A stretch of 64,000 nt of DNA from Mesorhizobium sp. B1-1-8 (GTDB lineage Bacteria > Pseudomonadota > Alphaproteobacteria > Rhizobiales > Rhizobiaceae). Where the stretch lies: contig NZ_CP083956.1 in assembly GCF_006442795.2 (NCBI RefSeq), positions 5,123,501 through 5,187,500 on the forward strand, in the 5' to 3' direction. Under the pieces are notes generated by a model. The model was not told the DNA's origin, searched no databases, and worked only from the letters and a program-made list of their open reading frames with translations. How positions within the stretch are numbered: position 1 is the first letter of the stretch; each line of letters opens with the position of its first letter. The translations under genes and the position numbers were made by a program. Positions 9,204 to 19,262 of the stretch are shown one piece after another.

Positions 9204-10259
9204 CTACTTTTTCGGGTTCACGGCCACCACGATCTTTCCGAACGGTCCGCGGGCGAGATGGTCGAGCGCGACGGGCAGATCCGCCATTTCATATTCGGCG
9301 TCGATCACCGGCTTGATCCCCGCACGATCGACGGCGCGGACCAGGTCTTCCAGCGAGCGGCGATGGCCGACCTGAATGCCTTCCACGATCAGGCGCTTGC
9401 GCGCCAGCATCGCGAAGCTGCCCGAGACATCGAAGCCTTCGAGAATGCCGATCAGCGACACTCGCCCGCCCACGGCCGCGGCCTCCAGCGACTTGCCGAG
9501 ATGCGCCCCGCCGATGATCTCCAGTATATGGTCCGCGCCGCGGTCGCCGGTCATCTCCCACACCGCCTCGACCCAGTCCTGGTTGTGGCGGTTGATCCCG
9601 TGCGTGGCGCCGAGAGCCTTGGCGCGTTCCAGCTTGGCGTCGTCGCCGGAGATGACCAAGGTCTCGGCGCCGTGTGCCGCCGCGATCTGCAGGCCGAACA
9701 GGGCGACGCCGCCCGTACCCTGCACCACCACGGTCTGGCCCGCGCGCAACCGGCCGCGCTCGACGAGCGCCGTCCAGGCCGTCAGCCCGGCGCAGACCAG
9801 CGTGCTGGCAGCTGCCGCATTCAGGCTTTTCGGCGCCTTCACCCAGCACTCCTGGTCGAGCACCGCATAGTCGGCGAGAAGCCCTTTCAGAGGACCGCCG
9901 AGCGTCGCCGAGGTCGGCTGGCGCGCCGTGCCCGGCCCGAGGCCCTCGACCCAGCCTGCCATGAAGGTCGAGATCACCTGGTCGCCCGGCTTGAAGCGCG
10001 TCACGGCTGAGCCGACGGCCGCCACCTCGCCGGCTGCGTCCGATCCCGGCACCATGGGCTGGCCGTTGGGCCGTGAAAAGCCCAGCCCGGTCTCGACAAG
10101 AAGATTGTCGCGATAGTTCAGCGACACCGCAGCGATCTTTACCAGCACCTCATTGTCCGCGGGCACGGGCTTCGCCGCCTCGACGAGTTCCAGATTGGAT
10201 CGGCCGATGTCCTTCAGCGCCCACTGCCTGATCGTTTCCGTGCCGACATGTTTGTTCAT
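9204..10259 (-). CDS. Zinc-independent MDR-family oxidoreductase (quinone oxidoreductase-like)
   Basis: A 351-residue medium-chain dehydrogenase/reductase: GroES-like N-terminal domain, then a Rossmann fold with VVVQGTGGVALFGLQIA (about residue 175). The usual GHE zinc motif is GSD here (VPGSDAAGEV) and the structural four-Cys lobe is absent, so it is probably not zinc dependent. That suits NAD(P)H:quinone/enone reductases. It is divergent from a LysR regulator that may control it. The substrate cannot be told from sequence. Confidence 0.8.
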   Translation of the reverse strand: MNKHVGTETIRQWALKDIGRSNLELVEAAKPVPADNEVLVKIAAVSLNYRDNLLVETGLGFSRPNGQPMVPGSDAAGEVAAVGSAVTRFKPGDQVISTFMAGWVEGLGPGTARQPTSATLGGPLKGLLADYAVLDQECWVKAPKSLNAAAASTLVCAGLTAWTALVERGRLRAGQTVVVQGTGGVALFGLQIAAAHGAETLVISGDDAKLERAKALGATHGINRHNQDWVEAVWEMTGDRGADHILEIIGGAHLGKSLEAAAVGGRVSLIGILEGFDVSGSFAMLARKRLIVEGIQVGHRRSLEDLVRAVDRAGIKPVIDAEYEMADLPVALDHLARGPFGKIVVAVNPKK

Positions 10260-10375
10260 AGGTCGCTATTCCCGAATGTCCTTCGTTTGACTTTCGATCA
10301 TATTCGCGCCCTTTGATTTGCAGTGCCGATATTTTTTCCTCTAAATGGAGCTATTCTATCTACAATGGGGCTTCC

Positions 10376-11447
<1,072 letters not shown>

Positions 11448-11452
11448 GACAG

Positions 11453-11487
11453 GAAACGCCGGCGGAATTCCCAACCGGCGTTTCTTT
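11453..11487. terminator. Intrinsic terminator
   Basis: GAAACGCCGG (11453-11462) pairs with CCGGCGTTTC (11475-11484), followed by a short T run on the plus strand. It ends the plus-strand LysR/remnant unit and may also stop the minus-strand autotransporter gene, which ends 6 nt away. Confidence 0.75.
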
Positions 11488-11492
11488 CCGGC

Positions 11493-13418
11493 CTACAGCT
11501 TCAGATCGAAGTTGATCTTGAAGGTGTGTCCCTGCGCGTCCTTGGCGATCTGGCCGGAATAGGAGGCGCCAAGCATTGCCTTGGGCGACAGGAGAACATC
11601 AAAACCGGCCTCCACCGCCAACGCATCCCTGGCGATCGGCACACCGGCGCTGGCGAAGGACGCTCCCGTGTTGAAGGTAAGCGTCGTCGCCGGTTGGACA
11701 TCGCCATAGGCGTGCCGCCAGCCCAACATGCCATGCAAGGCGGTCATGCCGGTTCCGAGCCGGGTCGAGGCGCGCAGGCCAAGCGTCGAGAAGGTGTTCT
11801 CGCTCGAGGCTCCCTGGCTGGTCAGAGCGGACGTGGTGCCGCCCGTCTCGGCAAAGCCATCCGTGTCGAGATGGACATAGGCCAGATTGGCGAAAGGTTC
11901 GAACGCGCCCAGGCTAGTGTCGAACTTGTAGGCGAGCTCGCTGAAAGCCTGCGCCGTCTCGGCCCGGTAGTCCGCCGACAACTGTTCACTGAAGGCCGGG
12001 AAGACGACATTGCGCCGGACGTCGATATCGTGCCAGCCATAGATCGCGCCGGCACGGAAACCCAGAGCCCCCCATTGCGTGCCGGCATAGAGGCCGAGAT
12101 CGTAATTGTCGCTGGAGCCGGAGGATGCGCGGTCGGTGACGTCGAAATTGGTGCGGCTGTAGCCGGCGAGCACGCCCAGCCGCCAGCTGGCGACCGGAAT
12201 GTCGGCGCCGCCGACGAAACCCGCGGTGGTGCGGTCGAAGCCAGCGGCATCGCCCGAGCCGCTCACATTGCCGGTCATGGCCAGCGCCTCGCTCCAGATC
12301 ACGATGCCATCGGCCGTGGCAGGCGCGGCATGCAGCCCTGTCGCGTCGATGGCGGCGGTGGTCAGGGACACGTCATCCGCATCGAAGGCCGAACGGAGCC
12401 GGCGGTTTGCCGAATCCCGCGCGAAGCGGCTGTCGTCGACGAGCGCGCCCATGATATCGGCATGGACTTCGCCGGAAAGCGCGTTCCCATAGGGGCGCAG
12501 ATAGCGGTAGAAGCCGACGGCCTCCTCGTTCGGATTGCCCTCCAGCGCTTCCCGGTTGAGGATGTACATCGACCAGCCGTCCTTGGTCATGTTGAAGGAC
12601 AGACCTTCGATTTCCTGCTCGCCGTCGATCTTCAGATTGCCAAGATTCTCGACTTCGCCAGTCTTCAGGTTCGCCCGGTAGATGATCTTATCGTCGTTGT
12701 CGGTGGAGAAATACATCCAGCCGTCGAGCAGCTTGCCGCCCTGCGCCTGGTCGATGGTGTGCGACAGCGGGATGTATTCCTTGAAACTCCAGTCGGCGAG
12801 ATTGTAGACTGCTATTTCGGTCGCGTTCTCATAGGCCATGCCGTAGCCGAGGCCGTTTTTGGCATCGACGGCCACCCAGCTGGCGATGTCATGGATGCCG
12901 TGTGGCGGATTGAGCGCGAAGGCCTGGCCGGTGAAGCTGAGGTCGCTGGCGCGGTAGACAGCGAAGACCGGATTTTCGTATTTGCCGCCGGTGACCGGGT
13001 CCTTCTTGCTCGAATCGAGCGAAATGTAGAGATAGCCATCGGCATAATCGATGTCGCCGATGTGGTTGAGCCCGATGTCGGAATACTGGGACGGCAGCTT
13101 GAGGACGTCCGGGATCGCCGGCGAGACCTGCAGGCTGGGGTTGTAGCTCTTGTCGGTGCGCTCCAGCACATTGGTGCCGGAGAAATACCAGTTCGTTCCG
13201 TCTGTCGTCACACCCTGCTGCTTGGAGACGATCGCGTCGCCCGTGAAGGTCGTCTTCTCGACCATGATCCACGGTTCTGCGGCAAAGACCGGCGCCGACG
13301 CCATGACGAGAGCTCCGGACGCAAGAAGGCAGGAGGCCGTGATTTTGGGGATGCAAGCCATTGCCGTGTGCTTCGCGGCGGCGGCCTGGCTGGCGCGCAT
13401 AATCATTGAGGAAAACAT
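11493..13418 (-). CDS. Autotransporter with a beta-propeller-like passenger
   Basis: A 641-residue protein. A long signal peptide ends at about PVFAAEP. A passenger of about 300 residues follows, with repeated WYF / DGYLYISLD / DGWMYFSTD / WSMYILN strands spaced like propeller blades. From about residue 375 comes an autotransporter beta-barrel domain ending in the aromatic/hydrophobic tail FKINFDLKL. The C-terminal barrel places the protein in the outer membrane (type Va secretion). The start at 13418 has AGGAA upstream; an upstream in-frame ATG at 13463 is less likely. Passenger function is unknown; extracellular binding or hydrolysis are guesses. A GntR regulator is divergent. Confidence 0.82.
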   Translation of the reverse strand: MFSSMIMRASQAAAAKHTAMACIPKITASCLLASGALVMASAPVFAAEPWIMVEKTTFTGDAIVSKQQGVTTDGTNWYFSGTNVLERTDKSYNPSLQVSPAIPDVLKLPSQYSDIGLNHIGDIDYADGYLYISLDSSKKDPVTGGKYENPVFAVYRASDLSFTGQAFALNPPHGIHDIASWVAVDAKNGLGYGMAYENATEIAVYNLADWSFKEYIPLSHTIDQAQGGKLLDGWMYFSTDNDDKIIYRANLKTGEVENLGNLKIDGEQEIEGLSFNMTKDGWSMYILNREALEGNPNEEAVGFYRYLRPYGNALSGEVHADIMGALVDDSRFARDSANRRLRSAFDADDVSLTTAAIDATGLHAAPATADGIVIWSEALAMTGNVSGSGDAAGFDRTTAGFVGGADIPVASWRLGVLAGYSRTNFDVTDRASSGSSDNYDLGLYAGTQWGALGFRAGAIYGWHDIDVRRNVVFPAFSEQLSADYRAETAQAFSELAYKFDTSLGAFEPFANLAYVHLDTDGFAETGGTTSALTSQGASSENTFSTLGLRASTRLGTGMTALHGMLGWRHAYGDVQPATTLTFNTGASFASAGVPIARDALAVEAGFDVLLSPKAMLGASYSGQIAKDAQGHTFKINFDLKL

Positions 13419-13609
13419 TCTGTCGCGTTCCTGTTGTATGGCTCGTCGACAAAATGCGCGCACGACATCGAGCGACGACGGGGCGCCGCCGGCGATGTCA
13501 GAAGCCCAGATTTTTGTGGTTCTTCAGCTACGATTGCGCGGTATTTTGTCGATCGGCTCTGGCTGCTTTTTCAACGGTGTGCTTACTAGGGGGCGCACGT
13601 GACAATCAT

Positions 13610-14398
13610 ATGAATAATGGGAATAGTATGAAGATTAACGCCAGCCGTCCACGGATGCTCCGGATGGCGCCGTTCATGGCGGGCTCATCCCATACCGGCT
13701 TGCATGGCAGGCTGCTCAACGAGATCGGCCAAAGCATCGTCAGCGGCGAATTCACTCCCGGCGACCAGTTGCCGAACGGCGACGACTGGAGCGCCTCTTA
13801 TGGCGCCAGCCGCACCGGCCTGCGCGAAGTCATCAAGGTTCTCGCCGGCAAAGGCATGGTGGAGATGCGTCCGCGAACGGGGACGCGGGTGCGCCCGCGC
13901 CGGGATTGGAATTTCCTCGATCCGGACGTGCTGATGTGGCGGTTCGGACCGAGGGCGACAGCCGAGGATGCGCGTTCCCTGTTCGAGCTGCGCCGCGCCA
14001 TCGAGCCGATGGCCGGGGCGCTGGCGGCGGAGCGCGCGACCCCTGAGCAGATAGCCGAGCTGTGGGCAATTCTGGAAGAGATGGAGAAGGCCGGCGACGA
14101 CGGCGAGCGCTTCGCCATTCCCGACCTCGCCTTCCATCAGTCGATCCTGCACATGTCCGCAAATGAGCTGATCGGCTCGCTGGCGGCCTTGATCGAGGCG
14201 GCGCTTGTCATCAGCTTCCGGCTTTCCGATGACAATCCGGCCGGGCAGAGCCATTCGCTGAAGCTGCACCGGGAAATCGCCGAAAACATCGAGAAGCGCG
14301 ATCCGGCAGCCACCAGCAAAGCGTTGATCGTCCTGCTGGACGGAGCGGAAGAGGATGTGCGGCTTTCGCTCGCGGCCAGGCAAGGCAGCCGGAAATAG
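13610..14398 (+). CDS. GntR-family (FadR/FCD) transcriptional regulator
   Basis: An FCD-type GntR regulator of about 262 residues. The winged HTH ([23 protein letters not shown], then [20 protein letters not shown]) is followed by [14 protein letters not shown] and an FCD effector domain with [12 protein letters not shown] and metal-site-like [12 protein letters not shown]. The LDPDVLMW segment recalls DgoR-like regulators of sugar-acid catabolism. ATGs at 13610 and 13628 are both possible starts. It is divergent from the autotransporter and upstream of class II aldolase; either could be a target. Confidence 0.85.
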   Translation: MNNGNSMKINASRPRMLRMAPFMAGSSHTGLHGRLLNEIGQSIVSGEFTPGDQLPNGDDWSASYGASRTGLREVIKVLAGKGMVEMRPRTGTRVRPRRDWNFLDPDVLMWRFGPRATAEDARSLFELRRAIEPMAGALAAERATPEQIAELWAILEEMEKAGDDGERFAIPDLAFHQSILHMSANELIGSLAALIEAALVISFRLSDDNPAGQSHSLKLHREIAENIEKRDPAATSKALIVLLDGAEEDVRLSLAARQGSRK

Positions 14399-14552
14399 CG
14401 CCAGCGAGCCTCCTACAGGCTGTAACAAGAATTGCGCCGGGCAGGTCTGCGGGCTGTTGCGATCCGGCGGGATTCCGGCCAGAAGCGACGGGGCGGCCCG
14501 CCCGGGCGGCCTTTTCAACACGGGCTCGAAACCAGATACGGGAGACTCTTCG

Positions 14553-15617
14553 TTGGCTCGCATCACGCTCAGACAATTGCTCGACCATGCCGCCGAACAC
14601 GGCTATGGCGTGCCTGCCTTCAACATGAACAATATGGAACAGGGGCTCGCCATCATGGAGGCGGCCGAGGAGACCAAGTCGCCCGTCATCCTGCAGGCCA
14701 GCCGCGGCGCACGCGCCTATGCCAATGACGTGGTGCTGGCCAAGCTGATCGACGCGCTGGTCGAAATCCACCCCGACATCCCGGTCTGCATGCATCTCGA
14801 CCACGGCAACAACGAAGCGACCTGCGTCACCGCGATCCAGCACGGCTTCACCTCGGTAATGATGGACGGCTCGCTGAAGGAGGACGGCAAGACGCCGGCC
14901 GACTATGCCTATAATTCCGGCATCACGCGCCGCGTCGTCGACATGGCGCATTGGGGCGGCGTCTCGGTGGAAGGCGAGATCGGCGTGCTCGGCTCGCTGG
15001 AGAGCGGCGGCGGCGAGCAGGAAGACGGCCACGGCGTCGAAGGCGCGATCAGCCACGACCAGTTGCTGACCGATCCGGTGCAGGCCGAGCAGTTCGTGCG
15101 CGACACCCGTGTCGATGCGCTTGCCGTCGCCATGGGCACCAGCCACGGCGCCTACAAGTTCTCCCGCAAGCCCGATGGCGCGGTGCTCGCCATGAACGTC
15201 ATCGAGGAGATCCATCGCCGCCTGCCGAACATGCATCTGGTCATGCACGGCTCGTCCTCGGTGCCGGAAGAGCTGCAGGAGATCATCAACAAGTATGGCG
15301 GCCAGATGAAACCGACCTGGGGCGTGCCGGTCGAGGAGATCCAGCGCGGCATCAAGCACGGCGTGCGCAAGATCAACATCGATACCGACAACCGCATGGC
15401 GCTGACCGGCGCAATCCGCAAGGTGCTGACCGAGAACCCTTCGGAGTTCGACCCGCGCAAATATCTGACGCCGGCCATGACGGCGATGAAGACGCTCTGC
15501 AAGGAGCGGTTCGAGCAGTTCGGCACCGCCGGCAACGCGCCGAAAATCAAGTCGCTGCCACTGTCGGAAATGGCCAAGCGCTACAAGTCTGGCGGCCTCG
15601 ACCCGAAGTTCGGCTGA
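14553..15617 (+). CDS. fba: Class II fructose-bisphosphate aldolase (Calvin-cycle subtype)
   Basis: A 354-residue zinc aldolase cleaving fructose-1,6-bisphosphate to DHAP and glyceraldehyde-3-P. Motifs: [12 protein letters not shown] at the N-terminus, the catalytic/metal MHLDHGNN near residue 80, [20 protein letters not shown] (metal His), VMHGSSS near residue 231 and NIDTDNR near the end. The long form with an [10 protein letters not shown] insert is the CbbA-type seen in rhizobia. The start is TTG with GGGAGA 8 nt upstream. The frame is open further upstream but that part has no homology-like features. Confidence 0.93.
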   Translation: MARITLRQLLDHAAEHGYGVPAFNMNNMEQGLAIMEAAEETKSPVILQASRGARAYANDVVLAKLIDALVEIHPDIPVCMHLDHGNNEATCVTAIQHGFTSVMMDGSLKEDGKTPADYAYNSGITRRVVDMAHWGGVSVEGEIGVLGSLESGGGEQEDGHGVEGAISHDQLLTDPVQAEQFVRDTRVDALAVAMGTSHGAYKFSRKPDGAVLAMNVIEEIHRRLPNMHLVMHGSSSVPEELQEIINKYGGQMKPTWGVPVEEIQRGIKHGVRKINIDTDNRMALTGAIRKVLTENPSEFDPRKYLTPAMTAMKTLCKERFEQFGTAGNAPKIKSLPLSEMAKRYKSGGLDPKFG

Positions 15618-15651
15618 CACGACAGTTTTTCACGACCGGGTAAAACCGGCC

Positions 15652-15685
15652 GCCGGGCGGGAGAGCTTGTCGCTCCCTGCCCGGC
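15652..15685 (+). terminator. Stem-loop after the aldolase gene
   Basis: GCCGGGCGGGAG pairs with CTCCC-T-GCCCGGC with a one-base bulge and a 9-nt loop. It follows the aldolase stop by 35 nt. There is no T tract, so it could also be an mRNA-stabilising hairpin. Confidence 0.5.
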
Positions 15686-15781
15686 AGGTCGCGCCAATTC
15701 GGCCGGAACTTCGCGCCAGCAAATCGGTTCCTGTTCTGACGCTTCGACGCGTCGTGCTCATCCGCAGGGAAGGAGCAAATC

Positions 15782-15940
15782 ATGAGCAAGGACCGCAAAG
15801 GCGAGGGTCCGGTCTTTTCCGGACAGGACGCCCGGCAGGGCGAAATCATCCTGCGCACGCGCGCCCGCCGCATCATCTTCATCGCCGGGCTCGTCGGCAT
15901 CGTCGTGCTGGCGCTGGTGCTGAGCCTCGCCATCCGCTAG
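15782..15940 (+). CDS. Small single-span membrane protein
   Basis: A 52-residue open frame with a strong ribosome site (GGAAGGAG, 8 nt before the ATG). The first 30 residues are polar and basic (RTRARR); residues 32-51 form one hydrophobic segment (IIFIAGLVGIVVLALVLSLA) ending in IR. The basic-then-hydrophobic pattern predicts a cytoplasmic N-terminus. No family was recognised and the function is unknown. Confidence 0.65.
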   Translation: MSKDRKGEGPVFSGQDARQGEIILRTRARRIIFIAGLVGIVVLALVLSLAIR

Positions 15941-16110
15941 CCACCCGTTGCGACTGCTCGCACTTAGACGGCTCATTTTGTGAGGCGGATGTCTTGTGTT
16001 TTAAGCGGTTGATTTCATGCATTTTCGGGCGAGATGCCGCCGTGCATTTCTGATGGAATTGTTTTAAGAATGCGACGACGGCGGGCAGCCTCCGCGCCGC
16101 TGGTGAAAAC

Positions 16111-16836
16111 ATGTTTGAACCGCTCTGCTGCGATATGCCGCTACATCCGACCTGGCCCGATCTCGTCGGGCGGCTGCTGTTGACCTTGCTTGCAGGCTTC
16201 CTGATCGGTCTCAACCGCGAGGCGCGCGGCCATACCGCTGGGCTGCGGACGACCATCCTGGTCGGCCTTGCGGCCTGCGTCGCAATGGTGCAGGCCAACA
16301 TGCTGCTCGATGTATCCGGCAAGGGCCCGGACTCCTTCGTGCGCATGGACGTGATGCGGCTTGCACTCGGCGTGCTCACCGGCGTCGGCTTCATCGGCGG
16401 CGGCGCCATCCTGCGGCGCGGCGATCTCGTCACCGGCGTGACGACAGCCGCAACGATGTGGATAATGACGATGATCGGGCTCGCCTTTGGCGGCGGCCAG
16501 TTCGGCCTCGGCGCGATCGCGACGGTGCTGACCCTGGTGACGCTCCAGGCCCTGAAATGGGTCGATCTCAATATCCCGCGTAAACATAAGGCGATGCTTG
16601 CGATCTCCTGGCCGAAGGGATCGCCGCCCGATCTCGGGCAGTTGGTGCGGCCGCTGAAGTATGACGCGCGCTTCGTCTGCATGGAGCATAACGCCGCCCA
16701 GGACCGTTTCGTGTTTTCTTACAGGCTGGAATGGAAGCAGCCCGATGCGAAAGAGCCGTCGACCGAGGTGCTGACGGTGGTTGGCCAGCACTTCGAGGTC
16801 GAACGGTTCGAGATCGTCGGCGAGAAGGCGCCCTGA
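16111..16836 (+). CDS. MgtC/SapB-family membrane protein
   Basis: A 241-residue protein. Residues 15-150 hold four to five membrane segments with the MgtC signature: GLNREARGHTAGLRTTILVGL, then GVLTGVGFIGGGAILRRGDLVTGVTTAATMW. A soluble C-terminal domain follows, variable in this family. MgtC proteins are linked to growth at low magnesium and to ATP synthase modulation in pathogens; the role here is not known. The start could also be the ATG at 16135. No magnesium leader element was recognised upstream. Confidence 0.88.
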   Translation: MFEPLCCDMPLHPTWPDLVGRLLLTLLAGFLIGLNREARGHTAGLRTTILVGLAACVAMVQANMLLDVSGKGPDSFVRMDVMRLALGVLTGVGFIGGGAILRRGDLVTGVTTAATMWIMTMIGLAFGGGQFGLGAIATVLTLVTLQALKWVDLNIPRKHKAMLAISWPKGSPPDLGQLVRPLKYDARFVCMEHNAAQDRFVFSYRLEWKQPDAKEPSTEVLTVVGQHFEVERFEIVGEKAP

Positions 16837-16937
16837 TCCTGCGGGTGCCGACGCGCGAGAAATCGTTCCACCAATGAAACTTTCCCCGCTGCCGATGGTT
16901 TTGGAGCAAGGCGGCGGTTTGCAACGACAGCAGGACA

Positions 16938-18944
16938 ATGCCGATGTCCGATCTTTCCTTAGCGCGCGGCAGGATGGTCGATATCCAGATCGCACAGCGC
17001 GGCGTCGAGGATGTCCAGGTGCTGGATGCCATGCGCCAGGTTCCTCGCGAGGCTTTCGTCGATCCCGATTTCGAGGAATTTGCCTACGAGGACTCGCCGC
17101 TGCCGATCGGCAAGGGCCAGACGATTTCGCAGCCCTATATGGTCGCCTACATGATCGAGGCGGCCGAGATCGAGCCCGGCGACCGCGTGCTCGAAGTCGG
17201 CACCGGCTCGGGCTATGCGGCGGCGGTGATCAGCCGCATCGCCGGACGCGTCTACACGATCGAGCGCCATGCGGCGCTCGCCGAGACCGCCCGGCAGCGG
17301 TTCGAACGGCTGGGCTACGACAATATCGAGGTCCGCGCCGGCGACGGCACCAAGGGCTGGCGCGACGCGGCGCCGTTCGACGCCATTTTAGTGGCCGCCG
17401 CCGGCCCTGGCGCGCCGCTGGCGCTGCAGGAGCAGCTCGATGTCGGCGGCCGCCTGGTGATACCGGTCGGCAAGGAGGCTGACGGCCAGCGGCTGCTCAA
17501 GGTGACGCGGACCGGCGCGACGACCTATGAGGAGGAAGACCTCGGCGGCGTGCAATTCGTTCCGCTCATCGGCGAACAAGGCTGGGCGGAACAGCCTCGG
17601 CCGCGCCACGACCGGCCGGCGATCATTACCCCGCGGGCACGTGGACGAAGCCTGCCCGAAATGATCGCCGCAGCAGCCGAACCATTGCCCGACTTCGGCG
17701 ATCTGGCCTTCGGCGAATTGTTCGACCGCTTTGCCAATCGGCGCGTCGTGCTTCTCGGCGAGGCCAGCCACGGCACGTCCGAATTCTATCGGGCGCGCGC
17801 GGCGATCACACGCCGGCTTATCGAAAAACACGGCTTCACCATCGTTGCCGTGGAAGCGGACTGGCCGGATGCCGCGGCCGTCGACCGCTACGTGCGTCAT
17901 CGGCAGCTGCGCGCGGCAGCCGAGCCGCCGTTCCAGCGCTTTCCGACCTGGATGTGGCGCAACACCGATGTCGAAGCCTTTGTCGGCTGGATGCGGGATC
18001 ACAACGAAGGCATCGACGAAGCCGACCGGCGGGCCGGCTTCTACGGTCTCGACATCTACAACATGAGCGCATCGATCGCGGCCGTGCTGCGCTATCTCGA
18101 TCAGGTCGACCCAGAAGCGGCGGCCGCCGCGCGGCAACGCTATGGTTGCCTGACGCCGTGGCAGAAGGAGCCTTCGACCTACGGCCGCGCCGTACTCAGC
18201 GCCGGCTATCGCAAATGCGAGCAGGCGGTTCTGGAGCAATGCCGCGACCTGCTTGCCAGGCAGTTGGACTATGCCCGCCAGGACGGCACCGATTTCCTCG
18301 ACGCAGCACAGAATGCAAGGCTGGTCGCCGCGGCCGAGCGCTACTATCGCATCATGTATTACGGCGGAGCGGAGTCTTGGAACCTCCGCGACACGCATAT
18401 GTTCGAAACACTCGAACATCTGCTCGAGGCGCGCGGCCCGGACTCAAAGGCGGTTGTCTGGGCTCACAACTCGCATATCGGCGACGCCCGCTTCACCGAG
18501 ATGGGAACGATAAGAGAGGAACTGAACATCGGCCAGCTCTGCCGCGAGCGCTTCGGCGAGCAGGCGGCACTGATCGGCTTCGGCACCGATTCCGGAACGG
18601 TGGCCGCGGCTTCGGATTGGGACGAGCCGATGCAGGTCATGCGGGTGCGCCCCTCGCATGCGGACAGCTATGAACGGCTCTGCCACGACAGCGGCGTGTC
18701 GCGCTTCCTGCTCGATATGGACCGCGACGCCGCGCTGCGGCATCGCCTGCTGGAGCGGCGGCTGGAGCGCTTCATCGGCGTGATCTACAGGCCGGAAACC
18801 GAACTGCGCAGCCACTATGCCGATGTCTCGCTGCCGCGACAGTTCGACGCCTTCGTCTGGTTCGACAAGACCAAAGCGGTGACGCCGCTTGGGCCGGAAC
18901 ATGCCAGGACCGGCGTGCCCGAAACCTATCCGTTCGGACTTTGA
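16938..18944 (+). CDS. Protein-L-isoaspartate methyltransferase fused to an erythromycin-esterase-like domain
   Basis: A 668-residue two-domain protein. Residues 1-215 are a PCMT: PREAFVD, PIGKGQTISQPYMVA, and the SAM loop EVGTGSGYAA near residue 88. From about residue 245 it is an erythromycin esterase family domain: LLGEASHGTSEFY near residue 273, VEADWPDAA, and WAHNSHIGDAR near residue 508, carrying the Glu/His residues conserved in EreA/EreB-type enzymes. PCMT repairs isoaspartyl damage. What the esterase-like half acts on is not evident; resistance to macrolides should not be assumed. No frameshift or stop separates the halves. Confidence 0.88.
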   Translation: MPMSDLSLARGRMVDIQIAQRGVEDVQVLDAMRQVPREAFVDPDFEEFAYEDSPLPIGKGQTISQPYMVAYMIEAAEIEPGDRVLEVGTGSGYAAAVISRIAGRVYTIERHAALAETARQRFERLGYDNIEVRAGDGTKGWRDAAPFDAILVAAAGPGAPLALQEQLDVGGRLVIPVGKEADGQRLLKVTRTGATTYEEEDLGGVQFVPLIGEQGWAEQPRPRHDRPAIITPRARGRSLPEMIAAAAEPLPDFGDLAFGELFDRFANRRVVLLGEASHGTSEFYRARAAITRRLIEKHGFTIVAVEADWPDAAAVDRYVRHRQLRAAAEPPFQRFPTWMWRNTDVEAFVGWMRDHNEGIDEADRRAGFYGLDIYNMSASIAAVLRYLDQVDPEAAAAARQRYGCLTPWQKEPSTYGRAVLSAGYRKCEQAVLEQCRDLLARQLDYARQDGTDFLDAAQNARLVAAAERYYRIMYYGGAESWNLRDTHMFETLEHLLEARGPDSKAVVWAHNSHIGDARFTEMGTIREELNIGQLCRERFGEQAALIGFGTDSGTVAAASDWDEPMQVMRVRPSHADSYERLCHDSGVSRFLLDMDRDAALRHRLLERRLERFIGVIYRPETELRSHYADVSLPRQFDAFVWFDKTKAVTPLGPEHARTGVPETYPFGL

Positions 18945-19038
18945 AGAGGTCTCAGGGCACGGCGGCGGTCAAATGCGCCCCGGAACATCCGCGGCGGCCA
19001 ATCTGTTCCTCATCCAGCAATCTTGGAAGGAGCCTGCC

Positions 19039-19239
19039 ATGAGCACCAAGCATCATAAATCACGCAGACCGAGCGATGCCGATCTGGAAAACAATCCAGG
19101 CATCGGAACATCAAAGGGCAGCATCAAGGAAGGCGACGATCTCGAGCTTGGCGAGAACACGACAGAGGGCGACGTCGAGAACGACACCACTGCCGCCGGC
19201 GGCATCAATCCGCGGCAAAAGATCCGCACCAACAAATAA
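19039..19239 (+). CDS. Small hydrophilic hypothetical protein
   Basis: A 66-residue frame preceded by GGAAGGAG at good spacing. The sequence is polar, rich in Asp, Glu, Gly, Thr and Asn with no hydrophobic segment. The composition (GDDLELGENTTEGDVEND) suggests a disordered, perhaps stress-related protein. The family is not recognised. Confidence 0.6.
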   Translation: MSTKHHKSRRPSDADLENNPGIGTSKGSIKEGDDLELGENTTEGDVENDTTAAGGINPRQKIRTNK

Positions 19240-19262
19240 TGCCCTGTGAGTAGACGAACGCC

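Noticed and set aside
16938..18944. Macrolide resistance gene
   Set aside because: The esterase-like domain is fused to a protein-repair enzyme, and family membership alone does not show macrolide hydrolysis.
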